Assembly: GCF_963662735.1 (NCBI RefSeq)
Contig: NZ_OY759744.1
Span: forward strand, 620,001-684,000
Source of the DNA: an uncultured Methanoregula sp.
GTDB taxonomy: Archaea > Halobacteriota > Methanomicrobia > Methanomicrobiales > Methanospirillaceae
Reading direction: 5' to 3'
DNA: 64,000 nt
Shown one piece after another: positions 18,801 to 26,163 of the stretch (its first letter is position 1; every line of letters starts with the position of its first letter). Position numbers and translations under genes: made by a program. Below the pieces are notes generated by a model. It saw only the letters and a list, made by a program, of their open reading frames with translations. It had not been told where the DNA came from and did not search any database.

Positions 18801-19367
18801 GGCTCCGTTTCTTCGCGAGACTTTGAGTACAAGGATCTTCCAAGAAGAAAAAAAATATATCTCGAATCATGGTCAAAAAGTATTGCCGAGGATCTCTGTG
18901 AGAAAAAGCTCAGCATTATCCCGTATTTTAAAAATTTAGGCAACCCCAAATTTTCTTTGATTGTCAGTAATGATCTTGTTACGACGAAGGAAGAGCAACC
19001 TCATGGGGAAGAAAAGCTGGACTTGATAACGGAAGAAATGATGATATCGGGAGCAGATGCAGAGATGCAACAGTGTGCTGAAGAAAAGATGAAACTAAGT
19101 GCGAAAGAATTGAGTAAGCAGGATACTATCGATCTGGCACACGTTATTCACCGAAGATGGGTTAAATATTTAGAACAGAATGGTTGGAAATCCTCGGATA
19201 AATCGAACTATTCGGAAAAAACAAGCGCAATGCTTCGATCCTTTTCAGATTTAGAGGATAAACAAAAAAGCCTTTTATTCAAAATTGCGTCAAATTATCC
19301 AAAAATACTGGAGGAAAGTGAGATTTTACTATACAGATTAAATGTACCGATCAAAGCGGAATTTTAA
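15834..19367 (+). CDS. 1177-residue AAA+ ATPase with RyR-like repeats; candidate conflict-system protein
   Basis: Seen directly: Walker A GPPGCGKS at residues 494-501 and Walker B PVVIIDEFD at 549-557, with FVFTGGT following as a sensor-1-like strand, so a AAA+ core spans about 480-720. Around 845-905 the segment EHDRWIIDRVSMGW then LRPLNTYEQ, and around 1095-1170 LAHVIHRRWVKYLEQNGW then SFSDLEDKQKS, resemble RyR repeats (H..W, GW, L.pf.eL..ek). The N-terminus (VYILGDYAID, NSNDLRSCG, SRGLSWEKT, MIWFDVDGVLYL) weakly recalls a PfkB/ribokinase-like fold. Prokaryotic RyR domains are thought to bind nucleotide-like ligands. Inference: ligand-sensing ATPase, possibly in defence. AT-rich; converges with the radical-SAM gene. 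Confidence 0.8.
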   Translation: MTSNEDNSDQVYILGDYAIDSHFFVDKERPGVDEHSNYLHYDKIHQSNIFGGTQLLGKFVKNGIANEDVVNFYDIEEDYKNQKKDPVPQMGIPFSYSIITEFGKGEEKKYRSQYILGYQDSTPNIKDEKRGDSIADKILNLITEIHDNQFVILNDYGTVLRKNKIIRSALIEKTEGLSIKFVLKMHKPLFKGPLWTWISKKDPVVVINSNDLRSCGLDFSRGLSWEKTVNDIFFRIFSQDDDNHVVTELRKVRHLMIWFDVDGVLYLNKIDKSSYLATVIYDPSHVEEGNKHSIQGTLPGLMSAFFGTFVANIANKKLNWLTDKNDDSKNPNDPLFNDHRIIVASTVAGMNVALSLLREGFENQKKITPKKSEQKDTKKSMVFNYPFNKLKKPEETFSFVKKTVTARDLFDLSDWSIINESGSHFIHRESRKIVREGFDSIKKSLPYAQFGKFITFDRTEIEIYKEIEKLFRKYLDSERPGSKEKLIYAIGVFGPPGCGKSFGIEELSKSVGGDNFKIIKINLSQLKSPNELTIRFQEIRNATLTGKKPVVIIDEFDSKCEKENLGWIKYFLAPIQDGEFSDTNGIHSIGNAFFVFTGGTCDTLNEFAEGPHTLSEGERIKYLSDFKAKKGPDFTSRLIGHINIRGPNKVDSADSFWIIRRAVLLRSLIEKNMPSIISEKEGVKKANIDNNLISAFLETPSYRHGARSMEAIIRMSATKNEKRFSFSDIPSIEQLNPHVDGVHFYKGLRNKKVASYQIIEDLAKSQFKFIGKYFNDRKEEPEIYDEYVYKTMKVWDTKGLDLAEQEPYFRDSEFILEILKVLGLEYTKYSKPIKITGKKGFNLAPEILRRVIVLEHDRWIIDRVSMGWIFQETHVFGLKGFSCLRPLNTYEQDTSDISSEEYRHILHFLTKYINMLPVIFSEAGYSVSNLNLTDQKIKEIDNRITNYYADNESYINRQNRELSIRSKYHIEKLAQSLFTHQTELMKMYFGSVSSRDFEYKDLPRRKKIYLESWSKSIAEDLCEKKLSIIPYFKNLGNPKFSLIVSNDLVTTKEEQPHGEEKLDLITEEMMISGADAEMQQCAEEKMKLSAKELSKQDTIDLAHVIHRRWVKYLEQNGWKSSDKSNYSEKTSAMLRSFSDLEDKQKSLLFKIASNYPKILEESEILLYRLNVPIKAEF

Positions 19368-19416
19368 AGAAATAATCGAAATGCAGAAAGATTAACTAAA
19401 TGGTTTAAGATTCCAA

Positions 19417-19438
19417 TTTTTTTAAGGTCCGTTTTTTT
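19417..19438 (+). terminator. double poly-T terminator after the AAA+ gene
   Basis: Two runs of seven T residues (19417-19423 and 19432-19438) lie in the 91-base gap between the convergent AAA+ and radical-SAM genes. They suit termination of the plus-strand transcript. Confidence 0.5.
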
Positions 19439-19458
19439 AATCAAAACATTTCATAAAT

Positions 19459-20277
19459 CTAATATGATGCAACGAAATTGCTATTTTTGTTCTTCGAACA
19501 AATTTTTAGTTTCGTTTTTATACTATCTTTCCATCGAATCTTTGGGTTATCATTTATTTTTTTGAAAATCTCTTCAAGATGCTCTTCGCTATAATTTTTC
19601 CTTATTGAAAGATAATACGGAATCTCATATTTCCGGAGATTATTTCGTGGAATATAATTCATCATTCCGAGCCAAATCGACTCCGTGACAAAGGGAGAAA
19701 TTATATCAATTAGAGGACATGGATCATAATCCAAGAAAGGCTCGATAGATACACTGGTTCTATATCCCTCCTTAAAAGCGTACTGGATGGATGTCAATCG
19801 CTCTTCGAATAGAGGAGCATTTGGCTCCCAAAATTTCAATAACAGATCATCAAAAGAAGTGATCGTAAATCGAAATTGAATCTGATTTTTGTAGTCTGAA
19901 AATTCTTTATGAATTCTCTTAATGATTGCTAATCTCGGTTTGGTTGTCACTAATACTTCGTTATCACTATTAAGCAGATTTCCTAATACTGAAAAACAAG
20001 CCTCTTCGTACTCTGGTAAATCGAAGAAATCATGAGAGCTGGGGAACATCACCCTTCCTGGAAATTTTCTGAATTTAGTTTTTACAACATCCTCCCGGAT
20101 ACTCATTTGTTCCCAAGTGGCAGCAGTAGCTCTTCCAAAGCGCTTCGCCATGATCATTGCATAACAATACCGACAGTTATTGTAGCATCCTTTGATGCAA
20201 TTGACATTATGATCAGCCCATTCTTTTGTCCCGGTGGGAATTTTTTGTTCCGAACAATGTTTTTTATTCTTCATCAT
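19459..20277 (-). CDS. Gp37/Gp68-family (three-Cys-motif) radical SAM protein
   Basis: 272 residues. The N-terminal CIKGCYNNCRYCYA motif contains the radical-SAM CX3CX2C iron-sulfur ligands plus an extra cysteine four residues before. FPSSHDFFD, VTTKPRL, FRFTITSFD and SVSIEPFLD follow in the order seen in the phage Gp37/Gp68 family (PF07505), which is related to spore photoproduct lyase. These proteins presumably reductively cleave SAM; the substrate is unknown. The family is known to occur with TcmP, and here TcmP lies immediately upstream (stop 20286, 8-base gap), so the pair is an operon. Strong AT bias like the other island genes. Confidence 0.85.
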   Translation of the reverse strand: MMKNKKHCSEQKIPTGTKEWADHNVNCIKGCYNNCRYCYAMIMAKRFGRATAATWEQMSIREDVVKTKFRKFPGRVMFPSSHDFFDLPEYEEACFSVLGNLLNSDNEVLVTTKPRLAIIKRIHKEFSDYKNQIQFRFTITSFDDLLLKFWEPNAPLFEERLTSIQYAFKEGYRTSVSIEPFLDYDPCPLIDIISPFVTESIWLGMMNYIPRNNLRKYEIPYYLSIRKNYSEEHLEEIFKKINDNPKIRWKDSIKTKLKICSKNKNSNFVASY

Positions 20278-20285
20278 TGTACTCT

Positions 20286-21629
20286 CTAAAATTGATCAAA
20301 AGTAAGTTGGCCTGATTTATTCGGTTCAAATGTTGATAGTCTAGGCTCCGAAGCCTCTGGGGAGATTGGAATCAATGGTAAAGGTAACTCGACACCTAAT
20401 TTATCTCTGCAGTATTGCCAGTTTAACGTATATTTATTAATGGGATCACTCCAAGCACATTCTTGATCTATAGGAAGCAGGTATGAATTTTGTCCGAGCC
20501 AAACTAATGCATTTTTTCGACGTTCGCTGTTGTTCTCCAGACGTCTTATATCCATACACATGAAATCCCTGATACCTATCTCCTGCCTTATAGAAGCCCA
20601 CAATATTTTCCATTCCAATGGCTTCGTTGACCCGGTACATTCTTTGCAGAGATCGTGATGAAGAGCCTTAAACCGGTTATATGCGAGAGTATTGTCTTGA
20701 TTTACTTTCTTATTACCCATCCTATTGGAGTAGTGACTTTTTGTCTCTCTGATTCCTGCTTCGTAGTTAGAACAAATGATGAGGTGATAGAGTTGTCCTT
20801 TCTTCGGTTTAAAGGGAAGTGGGAGAACATATCTAAACCATTTTTGCAGGTTCTCCTGATATAAATTCACGAAATCGTTTTGCCTTCGGAGAATGTCATG
20901 ATTACACAGGATTTTTGATCGCCAGATCGTGTTTCCGAATAACTCATCGGCCTCTTGTACAGATTTTTTTTCAGGTTCTGACCAGAACTGGCCATCTGAA
21001 GTTCTAGGAAATGCTGCAAATTCGCCTCTGCCAAGGAAATAGTCGGAGGTAAAAAGGAATATAATAAACTCGGTTCCTGTCTGATAATAATTCTGTAATC
21101 GTCCTCTTCCAACGGTCTCAATTATTTCCCATTTGACCATTCGTAGTGGATCGAAGAAAAAAATGCTGTTTCCTAATAATATCCCCTCTATTTTTCTGAG
21201 GGCATCGTTCAGTTTCAAATTCATCAAGAAAATGTTAGTCGAATTTGAATCAACGGGTCCTTCGCAAACATCGATAGGAATACCTGGCGTTCGTCGACTG
21301 ATTACATGGATCAGATGAGAAAAACAACTAGGCTCTTCCTCAATCAAGACTAGTTTCAGACTGTTGTGTTTGTCTAATTTTTTCTTGAGTTCTAGACAGT
21401 GTCCAGCCGAGCCGAGGAGTGTTTTATTGAGTTCTTCTATGAAAACTTCACCAGTTCCAGCATTTAGTTCAACGATTGATGTTTGATTTTGAAAATCTCT
21501 TTTTTTCCCACCGGATGTGATTTTCCACCAAAATTCATAATATTGGCCGATAATTTCAGATTTAATTGCAGTTCCACAGATCCCACTAAGACAAATTGCG
21601 TCTCCGTGAAAATCTAGCATATTTTTCAT
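20286..21629 (-). CDS. tcmP: three-Cys-motif partner protein TcmP-like
   Basis: 447 residues. The N-terminal half has a Rossmann-like layout: SIVELNAGTGEVFI where typical TcmP proteins carry D.FAGPG, then LVLIEEEPSCFSHL, then IFFFDPLRMVKWE (the i.DPfG motif), then TEFIIFLFTSDY. This matches TcmP, a protein of unknown function defined by pairing with the Gp37/Gp68 radical-SAM protein, which here follows 8 bases downstream. The DPLRM variant replaces the usual DPfG, and the protein is on the long side. The C-terminal 150 residues (QYCRDKLGVELPLP) are unassigned. A TATA-like TTTATTAT about 20 bases upstream of the ATG suggests a leaderless transcript. Confidence 0.75.
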   Translation of the reverse strand: MKNMLDFHGDAICLSGICGTAIKSEIIGQYYEFWWKITSGGKKRDFQNQTSIVELNAGTGEVFIEELNKTLLGSAGHCLELKKKLDKHNSLKLVLIEEEPSCFSHLIHVISRRTPGIPIDVCEGPVDSNSTNIFLMNLKLNDALRKIEGILLGNSIFFFDPLRMVKWEIIETVGRGRLQNYYQTGTEFIIFLFTSDYFLGRGEFAAFPRTSDGQFWSEPEKKSVQEADELFGNTIWRSKILCNHDILRRQNDFVNLYQENLQKWFRYVLPLPFKPKKGQLYHLIICSNYEAGIRETKSHYSNRMGNKKVNQDNTLAYNRFKALHHDLCKECTGSTKPLEWKILWASIRQEIGIRDFMCMDIRRLENNSERRKNALVWLGQNSYLLPIDQECAWSDPINKYTLNWQYCRDKLGVELPLPLIPISPEASEPRLSTFEPNKSGQLTFDQF

Positions 21630-22098
21630 TACAATTTGATAATAATAAATGCATAGGTAGAGAAGAGAGTTTTATTACAGGATCACCCATAGGATACCGT
21701 TTCTAGACCCCCTATTTGTAGTCCTCGGCCATCTCCAATCGTCACAAAACCGTGCGTTTTTTTATCAAAAATCTATTCCGCCAAGCATGAGCCCGTACGA
21801 CCCATAGTATGTTCCAAGGGTTATGCAACTCTTAAAAAATCCGAGAGGAATTGACCCGACCCGCGAACCGAATTCTTTCAGAGGCCGTGAGGGAGACACT
21901 TGTAACGCTCCTGATGGGCGTAACCTTCATCAAACAAGGACCACGTCCACGAAGGATTGGATCAGTATACTTGAGAGGATCGTTGCGAACTGGTAATGTA
22001 GCACCATCACCTGCGCCACCTGCTCCCCTCATCGGCAGGGATGGAGCAATGGAAGGCGACCCGGCAGTAGGAAATAACAGACGAAAGCGAATAGAAAA
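21630..22098. other. gene-free right flank of the island
   Basis: Holds the divergent promoter region of tcmP and then about 400 bases with interrupted frames down to the gltX stop. A plus-strand open stretch from 21851 runs into gltX antisense and is not credible as a gene. GC rises toward gltX. I see no integrase, tRNA or clear attachment core apart from the gltX duplication itself. Confidence 0.5.
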
Positions 22099-23790
22099 TT
22101 ACTTGTGCGTGAAGTACGCCTTCACGCCATCTGCATCAGCGGAGTCAATCTTCACAAACCCGACCCGCTCGAACTGGACAACTTTGCCGGCTTCCGACCG
22201 TACCGCAGGTTCGCAGGCACCCTTCATCTCCCCTTCCTGCGTGAGGAGTGTGCAGGGTGCCGTTGCCTGTGCCGGGAGCCACTGGATGATATGGGCTTTT
22301 ACAGCCCGGGCATCCGCAAGCGAGTCCCCGCCGTACGAGAACGAGGGGGTCTCGCCGTCCCACGCGATCTTCACGTTGAAGAGGTCCTTGAGCCGGACCA
22401 TAGGAGTGCCGGGCACGAGCTCGCTCTTCGGGAGAAGAACCGTGCCGGTAAACTCGAGCGTGCGGGAGCCCCGTGCGGCATCGCTCGGGTGCAGCAGGGC
22501 ATGGGCCGTATGGGCCGGGGCCCCGTCGATCTTCGCCTCGATCGGGTCGGGCACGAAGAAGTAGCGGTTTGCGGTCGGGTCAACGAGCTTCTTGTTCTCG
22601 GCATAGAGGTTGTCCCACGAGAACGAGATATCGGTGTCCCCGATACCGATGGCAAGCATCGCGTTCTTCACGGCTTCGGGGGAGATCCCCCGGCGGGCAA
22701 GGGCCCGGAGGGTGCCGAGGCGGATGTCGTCCCAGCCGGTATAGGTGCCCTCGTTGATCCCAAGACGCATCTGGGACGTGGAGAGGACGACTCCCTCGAT
22801 ACCCATCCGGCCATAGTGCCGGTACACCGGGACCTTCCATCCCATGTGGTCGTAGATGTAGCGCTGGCGCCGGGTGTTAGCAATATGGTCTTTGCCCCGG
22901 ATCACGTGCGTGACGCCAAGCAGGTGGTCATCGGCAACCACCGAGAAGTTCATCAGCGGGTACACGTGAGCCTTCACCTTCGGGTGCGGCGGCGCATCGA
23001 GAATCCGGAATGCCGGGAAATCCCGCATGGCCGGATCCGGGTTGTTGAGATCGGTCTTGATCCGGACCGAGACCTCACCTTCATGGAACCCGTGGTCGAG
23101 CATCTTCTGCCAGAGTTCAAGGTTCTTCTCCACCGGCTGGTCGCGGCAGGGGCAGGCGGTCTTTGCCTGTTTGAGTTCCTTGAAGTGCTCGTTGTCGCAG
23201 GTGCAGACGTACGCCCCGCCCCGCTCAATGAGCTGCCGGCAGAGATCGTAATAGATCGGGAGGCGCTCGCTCTGGGTCACGGTCTCGGTAATCCCGAGGC
23301 CGAGCCATGCAATATCCTCTTTGACCATCTCGTACGCCTCGGGGTCCACACGCTTCGGATCCGTATCTTCGATACGAAGAATGTACCGGCCGCCGCACTC
23401 TTTCACGTACGCGTCATTGAGAGCCGCAGCACGGGCGTGCCCGATATGGAGCGGGCCCGAAGGGTTGGGGGCAAACCGCATGACCACGCCTTTTTCGGAG
23501 CCTTCAAGGTCGGGGAGGACTTTCTTGTGTTCGTGCTTCTCCGAAAGGGCCGCGAACATTGCCGGGGCCCGGTTCTGGAGGGTTGATACCCGCTCTTCCG
23601 GGGAAAGTGCCGCCACGTCGGCAATCGCATCCTTTGCCAGGGCCGATATCTCCTTTGACCTGCTCCGGAGTTCAGGATGAGAGCCCATGACCATGCCCAT
23701 TACGGCCCCTGCCTGCGGTACCCCGCCGTGTTTCACGGCATTCTGGAGTGCGCACAAAAAGAGGAGTTCTTTCGGGTCTTCCCCTGCCAT
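22099..23790 (-). CDS. gltX: glutamyl-tRNA synthetase (archaeal, class I)
   Basis: 563 residues from the ATG at 23790 (MAGEDPKE), one base after the idsA stop; longer versions would overlap idsA. The class I signatures are present: HIGH as PLHIGHARAA at about residue 110 and the KMSKS-equivalent VVLSTSQM, with the archaeal/eukaryotic beta-barrel anticodon domain at the C-terminus (VRLKDLFNV, GKVVQFERVGFV). It charges tRNA-Glu. Its last 133 or so codons are duplicated at 14685-15083, and the tail IDSADADG may derive from the inserted element (see findings). Despite the event the gene is intact and of normal length. Confidence 0.95.
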   Translation of the reverse strand: MAGEDPKELLFLCALQNAVKHGGVPQAGAVMGMVMGSHPELRSRSKEISALAKDAIADVAALSPEERVSTLQNRAPAMFAALSEKHEHKKVLPDLEGSEKGVVMRFAPNPSGPLHIGHARAAALNDAYVKECGGRYILRIEDTDPKRVDPEAYEMVKEDIAWLGLGITETVTQSERLPIYYDLCRQLIERGGAYVCTCDNEHFKELKQAKTACPCRDQPVEKNLELWQKMLDHGFHEGEVSVRIKTDLNNPDPAMRDFPAFRILDAPPHPKVKAHVYPLMNFSVVADDHLLGVTHVIRGKDHIANTRRQRYIYDHMGWKVPVYRHYGRMGIEGVVLSTSQMRLGINEGTYTGWDDIRLGTLRALARRGISPEAVKNAMLAIGIGDTDISFSWDNLYAENKKLVDPTANRYFFVPDPIEAKIDGAPAHTAHALLHPSDAARGSRTLEFTGTVLLPKSELVPGTPMVRLKDLFNVKIAWDGETPSFSYGGDSLADARAVKAHIIQWLPAQATAPCTLLTQEGEMKGACEPAVRSEAGKVVQFERVGFVKIDSADADGVKAYFTHK

Positions 23791-23791
23791 C

Positions 23792-24757
23792 CTAATAACT
23801 CCGGGTAACGAAAAATTCGCCAACGTCCATGAGGAGCTGGCGTTCTTTTGAGGGGGGCAGGAGAGAGAGGTGCTTGTTGCTGTCGGCAACGAGGTCCGAT
23901 GCCACCTTCTTCACATCATCGATAACACCGGCTTCGGTCAGTTCGCGGATGGCCGCCTCAATGTCGGCCGGCGTAAGTTCCCGCCGGTACTTGGAGAGGT
24001 CGAGACCTTTTTCCCGGGCCTTGATCATGAGGAGCGTCTGTTTGCCCTCGCGGAGATCGGAAGCCTGGTCTTTCCCGCTCTTTTCCGCGGGTGTCAGCAG
24101 GTCGATGAGATCGTCCTGGATCTGGAACGCGATTCCGGTGTTGAGCCCGAACTGGTAGAGCGCTTTCACCTGCACGGCGGAGCCGCCGGCAAGAACGGCA
24201 CCGATACCGGCAGCCGCGGCATAGAGGACGCCGGTCTTCTTCCGTACCATCTCCATGTACTCGTACTGGTCGACATCGTTGCGGTGCTCGAACGACATAT
24301 CCATGTGCTGCCCTTCGCAGATATCGGCGCAGGCCTTCGCAAGCATGGACACGGCACGGACCTTTGCATCATCCTTGGCAGTTACCATGCAGATATGCTC
24401 GAAGGCGCGGGCATACAGGACATCCCCGGCAAGGATACCGGTCGGCATGTCCCACTTCGTGTGGACGGTCGGCACACCGCGACGCAGGTTGTCGTCGTCC
24501 ATGATATCGTCGTGGATGAGGGTGAACGTGTGGGTCACTTCGAGCGCAAGAGCCGCAAAGACGATATCGTCCGAGCTCCCGGGCTTCACCGCATCTGCGG
24601 CAAGCATCACGACTGCCGGGCGGAGCCGTTTCCCACCTGCAGCGAGCAGGTGGGCTGATGCCTTGTTGAGTTCACCAGCCTTGTCAACATAGTAGCGGTC
24701 GATCATCCGATCGATCGTTTTTGCAACTGATTCCAGGTACGGTGGAAGATCTGACAT
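23792..24757 (-). CDS. idsA: short-chain isoprenyl diphosphate synthase (GGPP/FPP synthase)
   Basis: 321 residues. The first aspartate-rich motif is HDDIMDDD with RRG following (NLRRGVPT), and the second is the QIQDDLIDLL segment; both bind Mg and prenyl diphosphate. GGKRLRPA near residue 40 binds IPP. It condenses IPP with allylic diphosphates to C15/C20 chains for archaeal membrane lipids. The chain length cannot be read reliably here. It sits between RNase J and gltX in a same-strand cluster that also contains the IPP-producing enzymes, so the substrate supply is encoded just upstream. Confidence 0.92.
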   Translation of the reverse strand: MSDLPPYLESVAKTIDRMIDRYYVDKAGELNKASAHLLAAGGKRLRPAVVMLAADAVKPGSSDDIVFAALALEVTHTFTLIHDDIMDDDNLRRGVPTVHTKWDMPTGILAGDVLYARAFEHICMVTAKDDAKVRAVSMLAKACADICEGQHMDMSFEHRNDVDQYEYMEMVRKKTGVLYAAAAGIGAVLAGGSAVQVKALYQFGLNTGIAFQIQDDLIDLLTPAEKSGKDQASDLREGKQTLLMIKAREKGLDLSKYRRELTPADIEAAIRELTEAGVIDDVKKVASDLVADSNKHLSLLPPSKERQLLMDVGEFFVTRSY

Positions 24758-24771
24758 TGGTTTTTCCTCGC

Positions 24772-26109
24772 TTAATTAATCTTGAGCCGCTGGCCGTTCC
24801 TCAACTGATGGATGGTCGAGGGTGCGGTGTAGCCGAGATCGCTGGCAAACTGCGTATATTCCGCGGTCATGGTCAGGCTCCCGTGGGCCGGGATCACGTG
24901 CTGCGGCTGCAGGAGCTGGAGGAACTCGTAGTGGTCCTCCCGGTACGCGTGACCGCTGACGTGGAGGTCCTCGAAGACCCGGGCCCCGACCAGTTTCAGC
25001 CGGGCCTCGATCATATAACGCTGGCCATAGTTCATCGGGTTCGGGATGACGTTTGCCGAGAAGACGACCTTGTCGCCCGGGGTGAGCTGGTACGGCGTGT
25101 CCCCCAGTGCAACGCGGGTGAGGATGGAGCCGGGTTCTCCCTGGTGGCCGGTGACGATCGGGAGGAACTGTTCTTTTCCGGCTTTCATCATCCTGCGCAT
25201 GGTCCGGTCAACCGTCCGCCGGTTCCCGAAGACGCTCGTGGTCTCCGGGAAGGAGACGAGTTTCATCTGTTCGGCGGTAACGGCGTATTTCTCCATCGAG
25301 CGGCCCAGGAGGACGGGTTTTCTCCCGATCTCGTGGGCACATTCGGCGATGGTCTTGACACGCGAGATGTGCGAGGAGAAGGTGGAAACCATGATGGCGT
25401 TCTTGTCATCCTCGTAGCTCGTGAGGGTGTCGCGCACAAGGTCGCGAGCGATCCGTTCGCTCGGGCAGCGTCCTTTCCTGCCGATGTTGGTGCATTCAAC
25501 GATCAGGGCGAGGACGCCTTCCTTGCCGATCTGGCGGAGCCGTGCAAAGTCCGGGGGTTCGCCGATGACCGGTGTCCGGTCGAGCTTGAAATCAAGCGCG
25601 TAGACAATTGCCCCGTGCGGCGTGTGCAGCACCGGGGTCACGGTATCGATGATCGAGTGCTGGGTGCGGACGAACTCCAGGACAAGGTTCTGGGAGAGCG
25701 TGAACCGCTGGCCTGACTTGAGCGCGAAGAGCTTGTTGTTCACCCCGAACTTCTGTTCGCCTGAGATCTGCTGGCGGATCAGTTCGGTCGTGTATGGCGT
25801 AGAGATGATCGGCGCATTGTAACGGTGCGCCAGTTTCGGGATTGCCCCGATATGGTCGAGGTGCCCGTGGGAGCAGACGATGGCCTTCACGGTGCCTTCG
25901 ACCGAGTTCATCATCGTATCATCGGGTATCGCCTTGATCTTGATGAGATCAAGGGAGTGCATATTCTCAATCTCCGCATCCTCGTGGATCATTACCTGAT
26001 CGAGGCGGAGTCCCATGTCAAATATGACAATTTCCTTTCCGCAGCGGACGGCGGTCATATTCCGCCCGACCTCATCGTATCCGCCCACTGCAATAATTTC
26101 TATATCCAT
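24772..26109 (-). CDS. rnj: ribonuclease J-type beta-CASP exonuclease
   Basis: 445 residues, the compact archaeal RNase J length. The metallo-beta-lactamase motif CSHGHLDHIGA (HxHxDH) is at about 83-93. The conserved N-terminal GGYDEVGRNM and the C-terminal beta-CASP motifs TGHQGEPGS and SGHAYREDH, then PAHG, complete the zinc site. It degrades or trims RNA 5'-to-3' and acts in archaeal RNA turnover. Fourteen bases separate it from idsA. Association with isoprenoid genes is common in Methanomicrobia and reflects operon organisation rather than shared chemistry. Confidence 0.92.
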   Translation of the reverse strand: MDIEIIAVGGYDEVGRNMTAVRCGKEIVIFDMGLRLDQVMIHEDAEIENMHSLDLIKIKAIPDDTMMNSVEGTVKAIVCSHGHLDHIGAIPKLAHRYNAPIISTPYTTELIRQQISGEQKFGVNNKLFALKSGQRFTLSQNLVLEFVRTQHSIIDTVTPVLHTPHGAIVYALDFKLDRTPVIGEPPDFARLRQIGKEGVLALIVECTNIGRKGRCPSERIARDLVRDTLTSYEDDKNAIMVSTFSSHISRVKTIAECAHEIGRKPVLLGRSMEKYAVTAEQMKLVSFPETTSVFGNRRTVDRTMRRMMKAGKEQFLPIVTGHQGEPGSILTRVALGDTPYQLTPGDKVVFSANVIPNPMNYGQRYMIEARLKLVGARVFEDLHVSGHAYREDHYEFLQLLQPQHVIPAHGSLTMTAEYTQFASDLGYTAPSTIHQLRNGQRLKIN

Positions 26110-26163
26110 TTTTGTATCTCCTTGTTCCTGGGGGTGATTCGTGTTAAAAAGTTCCTGAAACGA

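Larger units (their letters stand above)
15084..22100. mobile_element. AT-rich genomic island inserted at the gltX 3' end
   Basis: About 7 kb lie between the duplicated gltX ends. Coding sequence here is far more AT-rich than the flanks, with many AAA, ATA, AGA and TTA codons, whereas surrounding genes favour GC-ending codons. Cargo: the AAA+/RyR-like protein, the radical-SAM protein and TcmP. No integrase, transposase, replication or conjugation gene is visible, so it is either a decayed integrative element or DNA brought in by homologous recombination through gltX. The exact ends are uncertain; the borders given are where gltX homology stops. Confidence 0.65.

Noticed and set aside
21851..22100. 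Plus-strand open frame running from the island flank into gltX antisense
   Set aside because: It has no ribosome-binding site or promoter, is low-complexity Pro/Ala-rich, and its second half is the antisense of gltX.
22105..23586. Long plus-strand open frame of 493 codons opposite gltX
   Set aside because: It is antisense to a highly conserved gene with high GC third positions, which produces long antisense frames; no start signal.
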